From an uncultured Collinsella sp. (GTDB lineage: Bacteria; Actinomycetota; Coriobacteriia; Coriobacteriales; Coriobacteriaceae), in NCBI GenBank assembly GCA_902495355.1, contig CABUWV010000013.1, positions 1 to 64,000 of the forward strand: a stretch of DNA of 64,000 bases, read 5' to 3'. The notes below the pieces were generated by a model. It was not told where the DNA came from. It saw only the letters and a program-made list of their open reading frames with translations, and did not search any database. Below, piece by piece: positions 7,258-15,966 of the stretch. Both the position numbers and the translations under genes were made by a program. Numbering within the stretch: position 1 is the first letter of the stretch; each line of letters begins with the position of its first letter.

Positions 7258-9939
7258 CTAGTCCTCGAGCAGGTCCTCGATAAAGCCGACGCGGTAGTTT
7301 TTGAAGATGACCTCGCCGCCGTCTTGCGTGGCATCCAGGTCGACATCGCCCATGATGCCAAAGTCGTGGTCGCCATCCTCGTCGGCAAAAATCTGGTGCA
7401 CGTGCCACACGTGATCGGTCTTCTCGTCGCTCCCGTCGATGGTAAACATCGCGGCGCTGCGGGCATCTCCGTCGGTGAGGATTTCCTCGTGCTGCTCATG
7501 GTAGGCATCGAGCGCCTTTTGCCAGCGGACCTCGCTCATGCCCCAGTCCTCGTCGAGTTCGCCCAGGTCGCGAACGTGCTCGCGGGCGGCAAGGGTCACG
7601 CGGCGGAAGAGTGCGTTGCGCACCAGCAGCGTGCAGCCGCGACGGTCCGCAACGACCTCGTCGATGCCCTGCGGCGGCGCGGCGTCGAGGGCCGCCGGGT
7701 TGCCGGCGTTCTCCCACTCGTCCACCAGGCTCGAGTCGACCGAGCGCACCACAAAGCCGAGCCACGAAATGATGTTGCGCAAGCGCTCATCGCGCTTCTC
7801 AATGGGCACGGTGCGATCGAGGGAGCGGTAGGCCTCGGCTAGGTAGCGCAGCAGAATGCCCTCGGAGCGGGCGATGCCGAGCTTTTGGATATAGCCCTTA
7901 AAGTCGCTCGCGCTCTCCAACATGTCGCGCAGGACGCTCTTGGGCGAGAGCTGGTAGTCGTTGGCCCAAGGTACTTCCTGGCAGTACTTGTCGAAGGCGG
8001 CATCGAGCAAATCCTCGAGCGGCTTTTCGTAGGTGACATCCTGGATGCGCTCCAAGCGTTCCTCATATTCGACGCCGTCGGCTTTCATCTCGGCCATAGC
8101 GCGGTCGCGCGCGGCGCGCTCCTGCGCGCGCAGCACCTGCTTGGGATCCTCGAGCGTAGCCTCGACCATTGAGATCAGATCCATGGTATAGGTCTCACTC
8201 TCGGGGTCGAGCAGCTCCAGCGCGGCAAGCAAAAACGGCGAGAGCGGCTGGTCGAGCGCAAAATCCTCGGGCAGGTCGACCGTTAGCGCATAGTCGATGT
8301 CCGGCGCGGCGTCAGCTGGAGCGTCGGGTGCGGGCGGCACCTCGGTGCGCACGACGACGCCGGAGTCGATGAGCGTGGCGAAGATCTCGTCGGCACGAAC
8401 CTCGAGCTTTGCCTTTTCCTCAGGGGTCTGCAGGCTTGTTTCGATGAGGTCGTGCACGCGGGCGCGGGCGTCGCCGCCCTGCTCGACCACGCTAATCACC
8501 ATGGAGTGTGTGATGCGCAGGCGCGGCTTGAGCGTTTCGGGCTGCGTCTCGATCAGGCGCTCAAAGGTCTGCTTGTTCCAGGTGACAAAGCCCTCGGGGG
8601 CCTTCTTCTTTTTAATCTTGCGGAGCTTCTTGGGGTCGTCGCCCGCCTTGGCCATGAGCTTGGCGTTCTCGATCTCGTGCTCGGGTGCCTCGGCAATCAC
8701 CATGCCCTCGGTATCAAAGCCCGAGCGGCCGGCGCGACCAGCGATCTGGTGGAACTCGCGGGCGCGCAGACGACGCATCTTGTAGCCATCGAACTTGGTG
8801 AGCGCGGTGAGCACCACGGTGTGGATGGGTACGTTGATGCCGACGCCGAGCGTATCGGTGCCGCAGATGACGGGCAGCAGGCCCTGCTGCGCCAAACGCT
8901 CGACCAGCAGACGATAACGCGGCAGCATACCGGCGTGGTGCACGCCGACGCCGCAGCCAAGCAAACGCTTGAGGATCTTGCCGAAGGCCGTCGAGAAGCT
9001 CGTGCCCTTGGCCGCCTCCTTGATGGCCTCGCGCTGCTCCTTGCTGGCAATGCCAAAGTTGGCGAGCGACTGTGCCGTCGCAAGGGCGGCATCCTGGCTA
9101 AAGTGCACGATATAGAGCGGGGCCTCTCCGCCGCGCATCGCGAGCTCGACGGTGCCCTCGAGGGAGGTCGTCACGTAGTCGTAGCTCAGCGGCACGGGGC
9201 GTGGGGCATCGACGACCAAGTCGCAGGTAGCGCCGGTGTGTTCCTCGAGTGAGGCGGCGATGGCAGTGACATCGCCGAGCGTGGCGCTCATGAGCATGAA
9301 TTGCGTGTGAGGCAGGGTGAGCAGTGGCACCTGCCAGGCCCAGCCGCGGTCGGGGTCGGCAAAATAGTGGAACTCGTCCATGGCGACGCAGCCCACGTCG
9401 GCGCCCTCGCCCTCGCGCAGTGCATCGTTGGCAAGGATTTCTGCCGTGCAGCAGATGACGGGCGCCTTGGTGCTGATATGCGTGTCGCCGGTGATCATGC
9501 CGACGTTATCGCGGCCGAGCACCTGCACAAGGTCGAAAAACTTTTCGCTGACCAGAGCCTTGATGGGGGCCGTGTAATAACAGCGCTTGCCCTGTGCCAT
9601 GCCCATAAAGAGCATGCCTAGCGCGACAAGCGACTTGCCCGATCCGGTCGGTGTTCCCAAAATGACATGGTCACCGGCGGCTAGATCCATGAGGGCCTCT
9701 TCCTGGTGGTCCCACAGCTCAATACCGCGGTCGCTTGTCCATTCAAAGAAGCGTTCGAAGGCCTGATCGGGCGTGAGCCATGGTTCGGGCTCGCTACCAT
9801 CCTCGGGCTCCCACCAGGTGGGGGAGAGCGCGCCGAGCGAGCCGAATTCGGCTTCGGTTCCCGTGCCGCCCGAGAACGAGCTGGCGGCGCCGGCGCCAGA
9901 AACGGTGCTGGCGGAAGTATCTGTCGTGGTCTGTGCCAT
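7258..9939 (-). CDS. Ski2-like DEAD/DEAH box helicase (DUF3516-type)
   Basis: An 893-residue superfamily 2 helicase. Walker A is GTPTGSGKS (95-103), the Walker B box is DEFHY (188-192), motif III is MSATLGD (about 217-223), and motif VI is QIAGRAGRSGFD. The second half, rich in acidic and Ala residues, matches the layout of actinobacterial helicases ending in DUF3516. The likely substrate is RNA or structured nucleic acid. The start ATG at 9939 begins a plausible disordered Ser/Thr/Ala N-terminus; the longer frame upstream runs through the repeat at 10062-10080 and is not coding. It is transcribed away from the two inverted 19-nt motifs upstream. Confidence 0.88.
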   Translation of the reverse strand: MAQTTTDTSASTVSGAGAASSFSGGTGTEAEFGSLGALSPTWWEPEDGSEPEPWLTPDQAFERFFEWTSDRGIELWDHQEEALMDLAAGDHVILGTPTGSGKSLVALGMLFMGMAQGKRCYYTAPIKALVSEKFFDLVQVLGRDNVGMITGDTHISTKAPVICCTAEILANDALREGEGADVGCVAMDEFHYFADPDRGWAWQVPLLTLPHTQFMLMSATLGDVTAIAASLEEHTGATCDLVVDAPRPVPLSYDYVTTSLEGTVELAMRGGEAPLYIVHFSQDAALATAQSLANFGIASKEQREAIKEAAKGTSFSTAFGKILKRLLGCGVGVHHAGMLPRYRLLVERLAQQGLLPVICGTDTLGVGINVPIHTVVLTALTKFDGYKMRRLRAREFHQIAGRAGRSGFDTEGMVIAEAPEHEIENAKLMAKAGDDPKKLRKIKKKKAPEGFVTWNKQTFERLIETQPETLKPRLRITHSMVISVVEQGGDARARVHDLIETSLQTPEEKAKLEVRADEIFATLIDSGVVVRTEVPPAPDAPADAAPDIDYALTVDLPEDFALDQPLSPFLLAALELLDPESETYTMDLISMVEATLEDPKQVLRAQERAARDRAMAEMKADGVEYEERLERIQDVTYEKPLEDLLDAAFDKYCQEVPWANDYQLSPKSVLRDMLESASDFKGYIQKLGIARSEGILLRYLAEAYRSLDRTVPIEKRDERLRNIISWLGFVVRSVDSSLVDEWENAGNPAALDAAPPQGIDEVVADRRGCTLLVRNALFRRVTLAAREHVRDLGELDEDWGMSEVRWQKALDAYHEQHEEILTDGDARSAAMFTIDGSDEKTDHVWHVHQIFADEDGDHDFGIMGDVDLDATQDGGEVIFKNYRVGFIEDLLED

Positions 9940-10061
9940 GTGGTTGCTTTCTCTCGCCGTTTGTCCGCCAACTATTATGGCGTAGCAGCGGCGCGGGGTG
10001 CCAGCGCGCGAGAAAATGCAGGAAATGGGCGTTCTGCCCAGCCGTTTGGTGCAGTTGCCAG

Positions 10062-10080
10062 CTAAGTGAGTAGACTTTTT
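10062..10080 (-). repeat. 19-nt dispersed motif, copy B (inverted)
   Basis: Exact reverse complement of the motif at 149-167. With 5 more bases (GCAAT at 10081-10085) it pairs with the copy at 10160-10184, so the 10062-10184 stretch could fold into a stem of about 24 bp with a loop of about 75-80 nt. The whole 9940-10249 spacer has no gene; it holds this pair. Confidence 0.75.
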
Positions 10081-10165
10081 GCAATATCGCGAGCACATGG
10101 CTTTTGCGCAAGAGCTCTACCTGCGGTTTTAGTTTTCGTTATGCGGGTTGTGCTTGGCTATTGCA

Positions 10166-10184
10166 AAAAAGTCTACTCACTTAG
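10166..10184 (+). repeat. 19-nt dispersed motif, copy C
   Basis: Exact copy of 149-167, preceded by ATTGC as in copy B. It lies 66 bp beyond the trmB stop (10250), in the trmB-helicase spacer. Confidence 0.75.
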
Positions 10185-10249
10185 GTTTGAGGGTCGTTCG
10201 CTGACGCCTATTTTCACTTGTTTGCCGACGCCGCGACCATCAGAAGCCC

Positions 10250-11089
10250 CTAGGACTCCTGCGGCAGGCGCTTCTTGCCTTTGCGGGCGCGGTTTCTAAA
10301 GTTCTCGACGGCCTCTTCCATGCCCAGAGGTACATAGGTGAGCGCATCGAGGTTTTCGGGCAGGTAGCAGGCAAGGCTTTGCTCCTGCGCGCGGCCCGCC
10401 GCGAGCTGTTCATCGCTGGGCTGCGCTCCAGGTGTGGCGCGAATGCCATAGACGGCGGCACCCATCTCGCGCGTGCGGCGCTCGTACTCGGTCTCGGGAT
10501 GCTCGGGATGGTCGCGGCGTACGTCGTCACTTACCCAAAGCGTGTCGTAGCCGGCCGCGGCAAACTGTCCCAGGGCGTAATCGCGCAATGGTTTGCTGTC
10601 GGTGCGCAGCGTGACGGTGGCGTTGGCTGCAAAGAGCGGGCGGTAGAGCATCAAATGGTCGACATGGACGAGTCGTTTTTTGGCGTACTTGGCCTTGGGC
10701 TGCGGCGTGGGAAAGTTGATGGTGATGGCATCGAGCTCGCCTGCGGCAAATAGCTGTGGCAGCGATGCGGCGCCTCGGGGCAGGACGAGTGCGTTGGATA
10801 GCTCCTGCTCGCAGATTTTCTGCGCGGCATAGGCAATGCAGATGGGCTCCTGGTCCATGCCGATAAAGAGGGTGTTTGGCTCGTGGCCCGCGCGCTCTAC
10901 AAGGTACGTTCCCTTGCCACAGCCAAGATCCAGGTGAAGGTGTTCGAAGGGCTTGCTGCCAGCTGGCGCACAAGCCTCGCGCCAATCTCCGGCATAAGCC
11001 TCGGGGTTCGTCTCGATCGCATCGGCGTAGCGCTCCAGGCGCTCCTCGAGCACAAAGTTCTTAGGCGTGCGAACGTGGACGGCTCCCAT
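10250..11089 (-). CDS. trmB: tRNA (guanine-N7-)-methyltransferase TrmB
   Basis: A 279-residue SAM-dependent enzyme that makes m7G46 in the variable loop of tRNA. The SAM motif LDLGCGKGTYL is at 53-63, followed by GMDQEP at about 77-82. The TrmB signature usually written as FPDPWPKxRHxKRR appears in an altered form, NFPTPQPKAKYAKKRL (about 125-140), where the acidic residue and Trp are replaced. The length is somewhat above the usual 210-240, with an Ala-rich insertion near 220-245. The start ATG lies at 11089; no long leader is needed. It lies in a cluster with two other tRNA-modification candidates (11207 and 14059). Confidence 0.85.
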   Translation of the reverse strand: MGAVHVRTPKNFVLEERLERYADAIETNPEAYAGDWREACAPAGSKPFEHLHLDLGCGKGTYLVERAGHEPNTLFIGMDQEPICIAYAAQKICEQELSNALVLPRGAASLPQLFAAGELDAITINFPTPQPKAKYAKKRLVHVDHLMLYRPLFAANATVTLRTDSKPLRDYALGQFAAAGYDTLWVSDDVRRDHPEHPETEYERRTREMGAAVYGIRATPGAQPSDEQLAAGRAQEQSLACYLPENLDALTYVPLGMEEAVENFRNRARKGKKRLPQES

Positions 11090-11152
11090 GAGGCTCCTTG
11101 GTCATAAATGCGAAACGCATGGCCGCGCGTTCCGTCAATGGGTTGAAAAGGG

Positions 11153-11169
11153 CGGGCATAGATTGCCCG
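11153..11169 (-). terminator. Hairpin after Trm9-like methyltransferase gene
   Basis: CGGGCA (11153-11158) pairs with TGCCCG (11164-11169); reading the minus strand, CCCTTTTC follows. It is a weak terminator 38 bp after the methyltransferase stop. Confidence 0.45.
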
Positions 11170-11206
11170 AAAGATGTGGTGCGGCTCGGCGGCGAGTCGT
11201 CGGTGC

Positions 11207-12079
11207 CTACAGGCGCTTGAGAATCACATAGCGGTTGAGCTCGCCGCTACGACCGTCGGCATGGAAGCGCTCAAGCTCGCGCACGGGGACCTCGCCGCTC
11301 TTGTAGAACGTACGGACGCCGCGCACCAGGTCGGTGATCTGCTGATCGTCAAAGTGATGGCAATAGCGGTAGGCGTGGCGGTCGTTTTGCCAGCCGATGA
11401 GGTGGTCGCCGGCTTCAAACTGTGCGGAATCGTAACCCTCAAACGGCGGGGTGAGCTCGGCGCGGGCTTCGGCGCGAACAGCCTTGCGCGCCATGCGCTC
11501 GTCGTTCATAAACTCCCAAAAGCTGATGGCGATGATGCCGCCCGGGCGCGTCTGGCGCACCAGGGCGTCGAGCACGCGTACACGGTACTCGCACGACGGC
11601 ACATGGTGCATAAAGCCAAAGCAGACCGAGATGTCGGCGAGCGGGGCGTCGAAAAGCACGTCGGGCGTCTCGGCGGGGTTGAGCTTCATAAGGGCGTCGA
11701 GCACGTCGAGTTCCTGGAAGTGCAGGTTGGGAATGCGCAGCGCGTGGCCATGTGCATCGATGGCCAGGTCTTGGCACGAGTCGACACCATAGAACTCAAA
11801 CGGGCAGCTGGCATCTGCCGAGGGGTTTGCGCCATCGACGCCCTTGGCGGCAAGTGCGCCGCCGGCGGCAAAGTTCTCGAATCGCATATTGCCACAGGCA
11901 AGATCGAAGACGCGGACGGGATGCTCGATCGTGGCGACGTCGAGCTGTTCGAGCGCGATATCCATGGTGCGTACCCAGCCGGGCCACGGGGCCTGGCGCG
12001 TATCGGAAAAGGAAGCGGAGTGCTCGCGATAGAACGTGTTGTTGAGCTGGATGAGCGATGAGGCGAAATCGCGGTTCAC
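11207..12079 (-). CDS. Trm9/ALKBH8-like class I SAM methyltransferase
   Basis: A 290-residue methyltransferase. The N-terminal block FSDTRQAPWPGW (24-35) matches the FSxTRxxPWP signature of the Trm9/ALKBH8 family that methylates the carboxymethyl group on wobble uridine. The SAM motif is DLACGNMRF (59-67). A later block, GDHLIGWQNDRHAYRYCHHF, resembles the family region that precedes the C-terminus. The GTG at 12079 is chosen as the start because GGAGGGAG (12089-12096) sits at a good distance; the ATG at 12127 has no such site. Elp3, which makes the cm5U substrate, is 2 kb away. A tRNA role is inferred from motifs and context. Confidence 0.75.
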   Translation of the reverse strand: MNRDFASSLIQLNNTFYREHSASFSDTRQAPWPGWVRTMDIALEQLDVATIEHPVRVFDLACGNMRFENFAAGGALAAKGVDGANPSADASCPFEFYGVDSCQDLAIDAHGHALRIPNLHFQELDVLDALMKLNPAETPDVLFDAPLADISVCFGFMHHVPSCEYRVRVLDALVRQTRPGGIIAISFWEFMNDERMARKAVRAEARAELTPPFEGYDSAQFEAGDHLIGWQNDRHAYRYCHHFDDQQITDLVRGVRTFYKSGEVPVRELERFHADGRSGELNRYVILKRL

Positions 12080-12346
12080 GGCGCGGAACTCCCTCCGTTG
12101 GCGGTGCGGAATAAACAGTACGACCATACTACCGTTAACGCCGCAACGGGGATAACCAAGCTACGGGTCATTGCTTTGTTTGGACACATTTCCGCAGCTC
12201 ATATGCGCCCGCAACCGCCGGTTGTCAAAAATCTCACTAGAATAGGTGGCATGCTTTTGGCGGTGGCGGATAGATTTTTAACTGTGCAAGGCGCCTTAAG
12301 AACAAAAGCGGTCCGGCGGTACGGCTGGCATCACATAGGAGGAACC

Positions 12347-13063
12347 ATGAATGTAGAAACTGCGCAGCGGCTCGCCGACCTTCGCCGCAGCAAAGGCTTT
12401 AGTCAAGAAGGGCTGGCACGAAAGCTGGGACTGTCGCGCCAGGCGGTCAGTAAATGGGAGCGCGCGGAGAGCTCGCCCGATACCGAGAACCTGATCTCGC
12501 TCGCCAAACTCTATGGTGTGAGCCTGGACGAGCTGCTCAATCCGAGCGACGAGATCGAGGACGATATCGAGTTTGAGAACGAGGACCGCGCTCGTCAGCG
12601 CGAGGCCGAGGCGGCAGAGCGCGCACGCACCCATGAGGCGGCGGCACGAGCTACCGAGGCGGCAACACAGGCGAGTGACGCCGCCGCCAAGGCGGCGCAA
12701 GCGGCAAGCTGGAGTGCACAGGCCGCTAATGCCGCTACGGCGCAGGCGACGAGTGGCACCGCGGTTGGCTCGACTCCGGTGAAGGGCCCGTTCCAGTCGT
12801 TCCCGTATTGGGCCGTGTGCTGGCTACTGTTCTTTTTGCTGATGTTCCTGTTTGGTGCCGGCCCCTTTGCCGCACTGATCTTCTTTACGATTCCCATCTA
12901 TCACTGGGTGGCACGTGCGCTCGATGGTGATTGGGCGCGTGGGGATATTCAGGTTGGCCCGGCACCGGCGGTCGCTAGGGCTCAGAATGTTTCCGCTCCG
13001 GTTGATACTGACGTGGCTACCGCGACTACCGCTGAGCCGATTGCCAAAGAGGGTGGTGAATGA
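12347..13063 (+). CDS. XRE-family helix-turn-helix regulator with membrane segments
   Basis: A 238-residue protein. An HTH_3 domain (about 5-62: LRRSKGFSQEGLARKLGLS, then QAVSKWERAESSPD) binds DNA. An Ala/Arg/Glu-rich linker (about 80-135) follows, then two hydrophobic segments in FPYWAVCWLLFFLLMFLFGA and AALIFFTIPIYHW (about 150-185), so the regulator is probably membrane bound. AGGAGG (12337-12342) fixes the start at 12347. Its stop overlaps the start of the DUF4097 gene by 4 bp (ATGA), so the two are translationally coupled. This pairing suggests sensing of envelope stress. Confidence 0.85.
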   Translation: MNVETAQRLADLRRSKGFSQEGLARKLGLSRQAVSKWERAESSPDTENLISLAKLYGVSLDELLNPSDEIEDDIEFENEDRARQREAEAAERARTHEAAARATEAATQASDAAAKAAQAASWSAQAANAATAQATSGTAVGSTPVKGPFQSFPYWAVCWLLFFLLMFLFGAGPFAALIFFTIPIYHWVARALDGDWARGDIQVGPAPAVARAQNVSAPVDTDVATATTAEPIAKEGGE

Positions 13064-13959
13064 TGAAGCTTTCGCATGAATCCAAGGTACGCTTGGGCAT
13101 TGGCATAGGAGCGTTTGCGCTCATCATCGGACTTGTCTTTGGCACTTCGCGGCTATTGGCTCATTCCGATATGGTACGTACGACCGGTATTCTATCTGGC
13201 CATTTGTCTGATTTTGACGATATGTTTGACGATGACGATCTCTTGGACGACGGCAGCTATTCCGCTCGGCCTCAGCAACTTTCGAGCATGACTTTTGATG
13301 CCGATGAGTTCCGCTACCTCGATTTCGATATCAATGCGGCTTCGGTGGACGTCAAGGTTGTTGATGGCAACAAGGCTCGTGTTATCGAGCGGGGGCGCGT
13401 TGCCAAGGGTATGGATGCCTCCAAGGTCGCGACGCAAAACATCGCATCCGTCGAGGACTCGACGCTCAAGGTTTTCCAGTTTGGAAGTGATGACGGTAAG
13501 GCAATCGATCGCTCGGTTACGGTTGAGCTGCCGCGCCGTGTTGCCGAACATCTGAAGGGAGTCAACGCGCACGTGGGCTCGGGTGATCTGCAGATTGCCG
13601 GTGTCACCTGTGATGGTTTCGACCTTTTCCTGGGTGCGGGAGATGTGGAGTTTACGGGCAGCGTGACTGATGCGCTCAGCGCTGAGGTCGGTTCGGGCGA
13701 TGTGACATTCGAGCTCTACCAGGCCCCCGCGAAGTCGATGGACGTGAGTGTGGGCTCGGGCGATGTGGAGATGACGGTTCCGAACTCTACGGGCTTTAAG
13801 GCGAGCCTCACCTTGGGCAGCGGCGACTTCGAGAGCGATTTCCTTCCGCTTGGCTACGATGGCGAGACCATTTTGAATCTTGAATTCGATAACGGGGATA
13901 AGTCTGCTACGTATCGTTTTGAGGTCGGTTCGGGCGACATGTCGTTTGATTCGGAGTAG
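13060..13959 (+). CDS. Membrane-anchored DUF4097 beta-strand repeat protein
   Basis: A 299-residue protein. An N-terminal transmembrane anchor (about 11-33: LGIGIGAFALIIGLVFGTSR) is followed by an acidic linker and a beta-repeat domain. The repeated unit G-S-G-D occurs as VGSGDL, LGAGDVEF, VGSGDVTF, VGSGDVEM, LGSGDFES and VGSGDMSF, about 20-30 residues apart, forming a beta solenoid (DUF4097; LiaG/YvlB-like). Such proteins are often co-transcribed with envelope-stress regulators. It overlaps the upstream HTH gene by 4 bp. A start at 13063 is also possible. Confidence 0.85.
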   Translation: MMKLSHESKVRLGIGIGAFALIIGLVFGTSRLLAHSDMVRTTGILSGHLSDFDDMFDDDDLLDDGSYSARPQQLSSMTFDADEFRYLDFDINAASVDVKVVDGNKARVIERGRVAKGMDASKVATQNIASVEDSTLKVFQFGSDDGKAIDRSVTVELPRRVAEHLKGVNAHVGSGDLQIAGVTCDGFDLFLGAGDVEFTGSVTDALSAEVGSGDVTFELYQAPAKSMDVSVGSGDVEMTVPNSTGFKASLTLGSGDFESDFLPLGYDGETILNLEFDNGDKSATYRFEVGSGDMSFDSE

Positions 13960-14006
13960 TGAGGCAGACGAAAGCCTAGGCGAAGATATAGACGCGCTGT
14001 TTGATG

Positions 14007-14043
14007 AAGGCGCCGAAGCCGAGAACGGCTCCGGCGCCTTTGC
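14007..14043 (+). terminator. Rho-independent terminator after DUF4097 gene
   Basis: AAGGCGCCG (14007-14015) pairs with CGGCGCCTT (14032-14040), with an inner AGCCG/CGGCT stem (14017-14021, 14026-14030) and a T-rich end. It lies 47 bp after the stop and just before elp3. Confidence 0.75.
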
Positions 14044-14058
14044 CTTTACAATGGGGGC

Positions 14059-15966
14059 ATGGAACAGATTATCTTGAACATACTCGAGGCCCTGCGTCAT
14101 GGCGAGAACGTGGACGACAAAGCGCTCGTCAAACTGATACATGCCGAGGCGCGCCGTGAGGGTGCCGACAAACGCGATTTGGCCAAGCGCCGTCTGCTGC
14201 CGTTCTACCAGCGGGTTAAACGTGAGGAGCCGGTTCGGTGGGCTGCGTGGAATGTCGATTCCGATCTGGAGCGTCAACTGCTGCAGGTCCTGCGTATGAA
14301 GCCGCGCCGAACGGCCTCGGGCGTGGCGACCATTACCGTCATTACCAAGCCCTGGCCATGCTCGGGCGATTGCCTGTTTTGCCCCAACGATCTGCGCATG
14401 CCCAAAAGCTATCTGCACGCCGAGCCGGCGTGCGCCCGTGCGGAGCAAAACTGCTTCGACCCGTATCTGCAGGTGAGCGCTCGTCTGACCGCGCTTTCGC
14501 AGATGGGACATGCGACCGACAAGATAGAGCTCATTGTGCTCGGCGGTACCTGGAGCGACTATCCGCAAGGGTATCAGACGTGGTTTATGTCGGAGCTTTT
14601 CCGTGCGCTCAATGACGATGCCGTCGCCGGTGTGGCGGCAAACCCCATGTTGGCGCGTCCGGGCATCAGCCGTGCCGAGGCAGGGCGCCTGCTCGATGAC
14701 GCTCCCGCCGATGCCCTGCCGCCGGTGGTAACAGAGCGCCGCGAGCGCTATCGGGCTGCCGGCATTGCGACCGACGAGGCCGAGCTTGCGAGCGGCGTTG
14801 CCGACGAGCAGGGGCGTGTGGATGCTGTCGTTGGTGGCTATAACCGCGCAGTGCGTCGTCTGTACGGCCCCGGTACGCCATGGGGCGAGGCTGCCGAGTG
14901 GCAGACGGCAACGATGGAGGAGCTTGAGCGTCAGCAGCGCATCAGCGAGACGGCGAAGCATCGCGTGGTGGGGCTCGTTATCGAGACCCGCCCCGATGCC
15001 GTGACGCCACAGGCGCTCACGCTCATTCGTCGTCTGGGCTGCACCAAGATTCAGATGGGCATCCAGAGCCTCGACCAGCATTTGCTCGATATCAACGAGC
15101 GTCGCATTTCGGTGGCTCAGATCGAGCAGGCGTTTTCGCTTGCGCGCCTCTTTGGCTTTAAGATCCATGCGCATTTTATGCTCAACTTATTGGGCGCCAC
15201 ACCCGAGGGGGACAAGCGCGACTACGAGCGCTTTATGACCGAAGGGGCCTTTATGCCCGACGAGGTCAAAGTCTATCCGTGTGCACTCATCGAGGGCTCG
15301 CGTCTGGTGGGCTGCTATGAGCGTGGCAAGTGGCGTCCCTATACCGAGGAGGAGCTGCTCGATGTACTGGCCGATGACATCGTGGTGACGCCGGCGTTCT
15401 GCCGCATCAGTCGCATGATCCGCGACTTTAGCTCCGATGACATCATGGTGGGCAACAAGAAGCCCAACCTGCGTCAGCTCGTCGAGAATCGCTTGGCGGC
15501 TCGTGGAGAAGGCACAGTGGTGCGCGAGATTCGCTATCGCGAGATCAGTACCGCGGGTGCCGACTTGGATGAGCTTTCTCTTGATGAGGAAGTGGCGTAC
15601 GAGACGCCGGTGACTCACGAGCGCTTTTTGCAGTGGGTGACGCCGCGGGGCAAGATCGCGGGCTTTTTGCGGTTGTCGCTGCCCGACCATTCGTTTGTTG
15701 CCGCACATGCGGACGAGTTGCCGACGACGCCGGACGAGGCGATGATTCGCGAGGTGCACGTGTATGGCATGGCGGCGCGCGTGGGCGATCAGGGCCAGGC
15801 GGCGCAACATCACGGGTTGGGGCGTTTGCTCGTAGAGCGTGCGTGCGAGATTGCCCGGGATGCGGGTTATGCGCGTATCAACGTGATTAGCGCGATTGGC
15901 ACGCGCGAGTACTATCGCCATCTTGGATTTTATGACCATGGCCTTTATCTGCAAAAGGAGCTCTAG
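14059..15966 (+). CDS. Elongator protein 3 homologue, tRNA uridine-34 5-carboxymethylaminomethyl radical SAM/GNAT enzyme
   Basis: A 635-residue Elp3. The radical SAM cluster motif is CSGDCLFC (C101, C105, C108; CxxxCxxC) and the GNAT acetyltransferase domain is C-terminal (about 500-635: VHVYGMAARVG, HHGLGRLLVERACEIA, YYRHLGFYDHG). Elp3 uses acetyl-CoA and SAM to add a carboxymethyl group to U34 of tRNA. In bacteria it works without the other Elongator subunits. The start ATG at 14059 is the first in frame. The next gene starts directly after its stop. The Trm9-like methyltransferase at 11207 would be a natural downstream enzyme. Confidence 0.92.
   Translation: MEQIILNILEALRHGENVDDKALVKLIHAEARREGADKRDLAKRRLLPFYQRVKREEPVRWAAWNVDSDLERQLLQVLRMKPRRTASGVATITVITKPWPCSGDCLFCPNDLRMPKSYLHAEPACARAEQNCFDPYLQVSARLTALSQMGHATDKIELIVLGGTWSDYPQGYQTWFMSELFRALNDDAVAGVAANPMLARPGISRAEAGRLLDDAPADALPPVVTERRERYRAAGIATDEAELASGVADEQGRVDAVVGGYNRAVRRLYGPGTPWGEAAEWQTATMEELERQQRISETAKHRVVGLVIETRPDAVTPQALTLIRRLGCTKIQMGIQSLDQHLLDINERRISVAQIEQAFSLARLFGFKIHAHFMLNLLGATPEGDKRDYERFMTEGAFMPDEVKVYPCALIEGSRLVGCYERGKWRPYTEEELLDVLADDIVVTPAFCRISRMIRDFSSDDIMVGNKKPNLRQLVENRLAARGEGTVVREIRYREISTAGADLDELSLDEEVAYETPVTHERFLQWVTPRGKIAGFLRLSLPDHSFVAAHADELPTTPDEAMIREVHVYGMAARVGDQGQAAQHHGLGRLLVERACEIARDAGYARINVISAIGTREYYRHLGFYDHGLYLQKEL

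Noticed and set aside
11207..12127. ATG at 12127 as start of the Trm9-like gene
   Set aside because: No ribosome site precedes it; GTG 12079 has GGAGGGAG at a good distance and the protein matches its family from there.
13192..15174. Long minus-strand frame across the DUF4097 and elp3 genes
   Set aside because: It spans two well-supported plus-strand genes and a terminator, so it is not coding.
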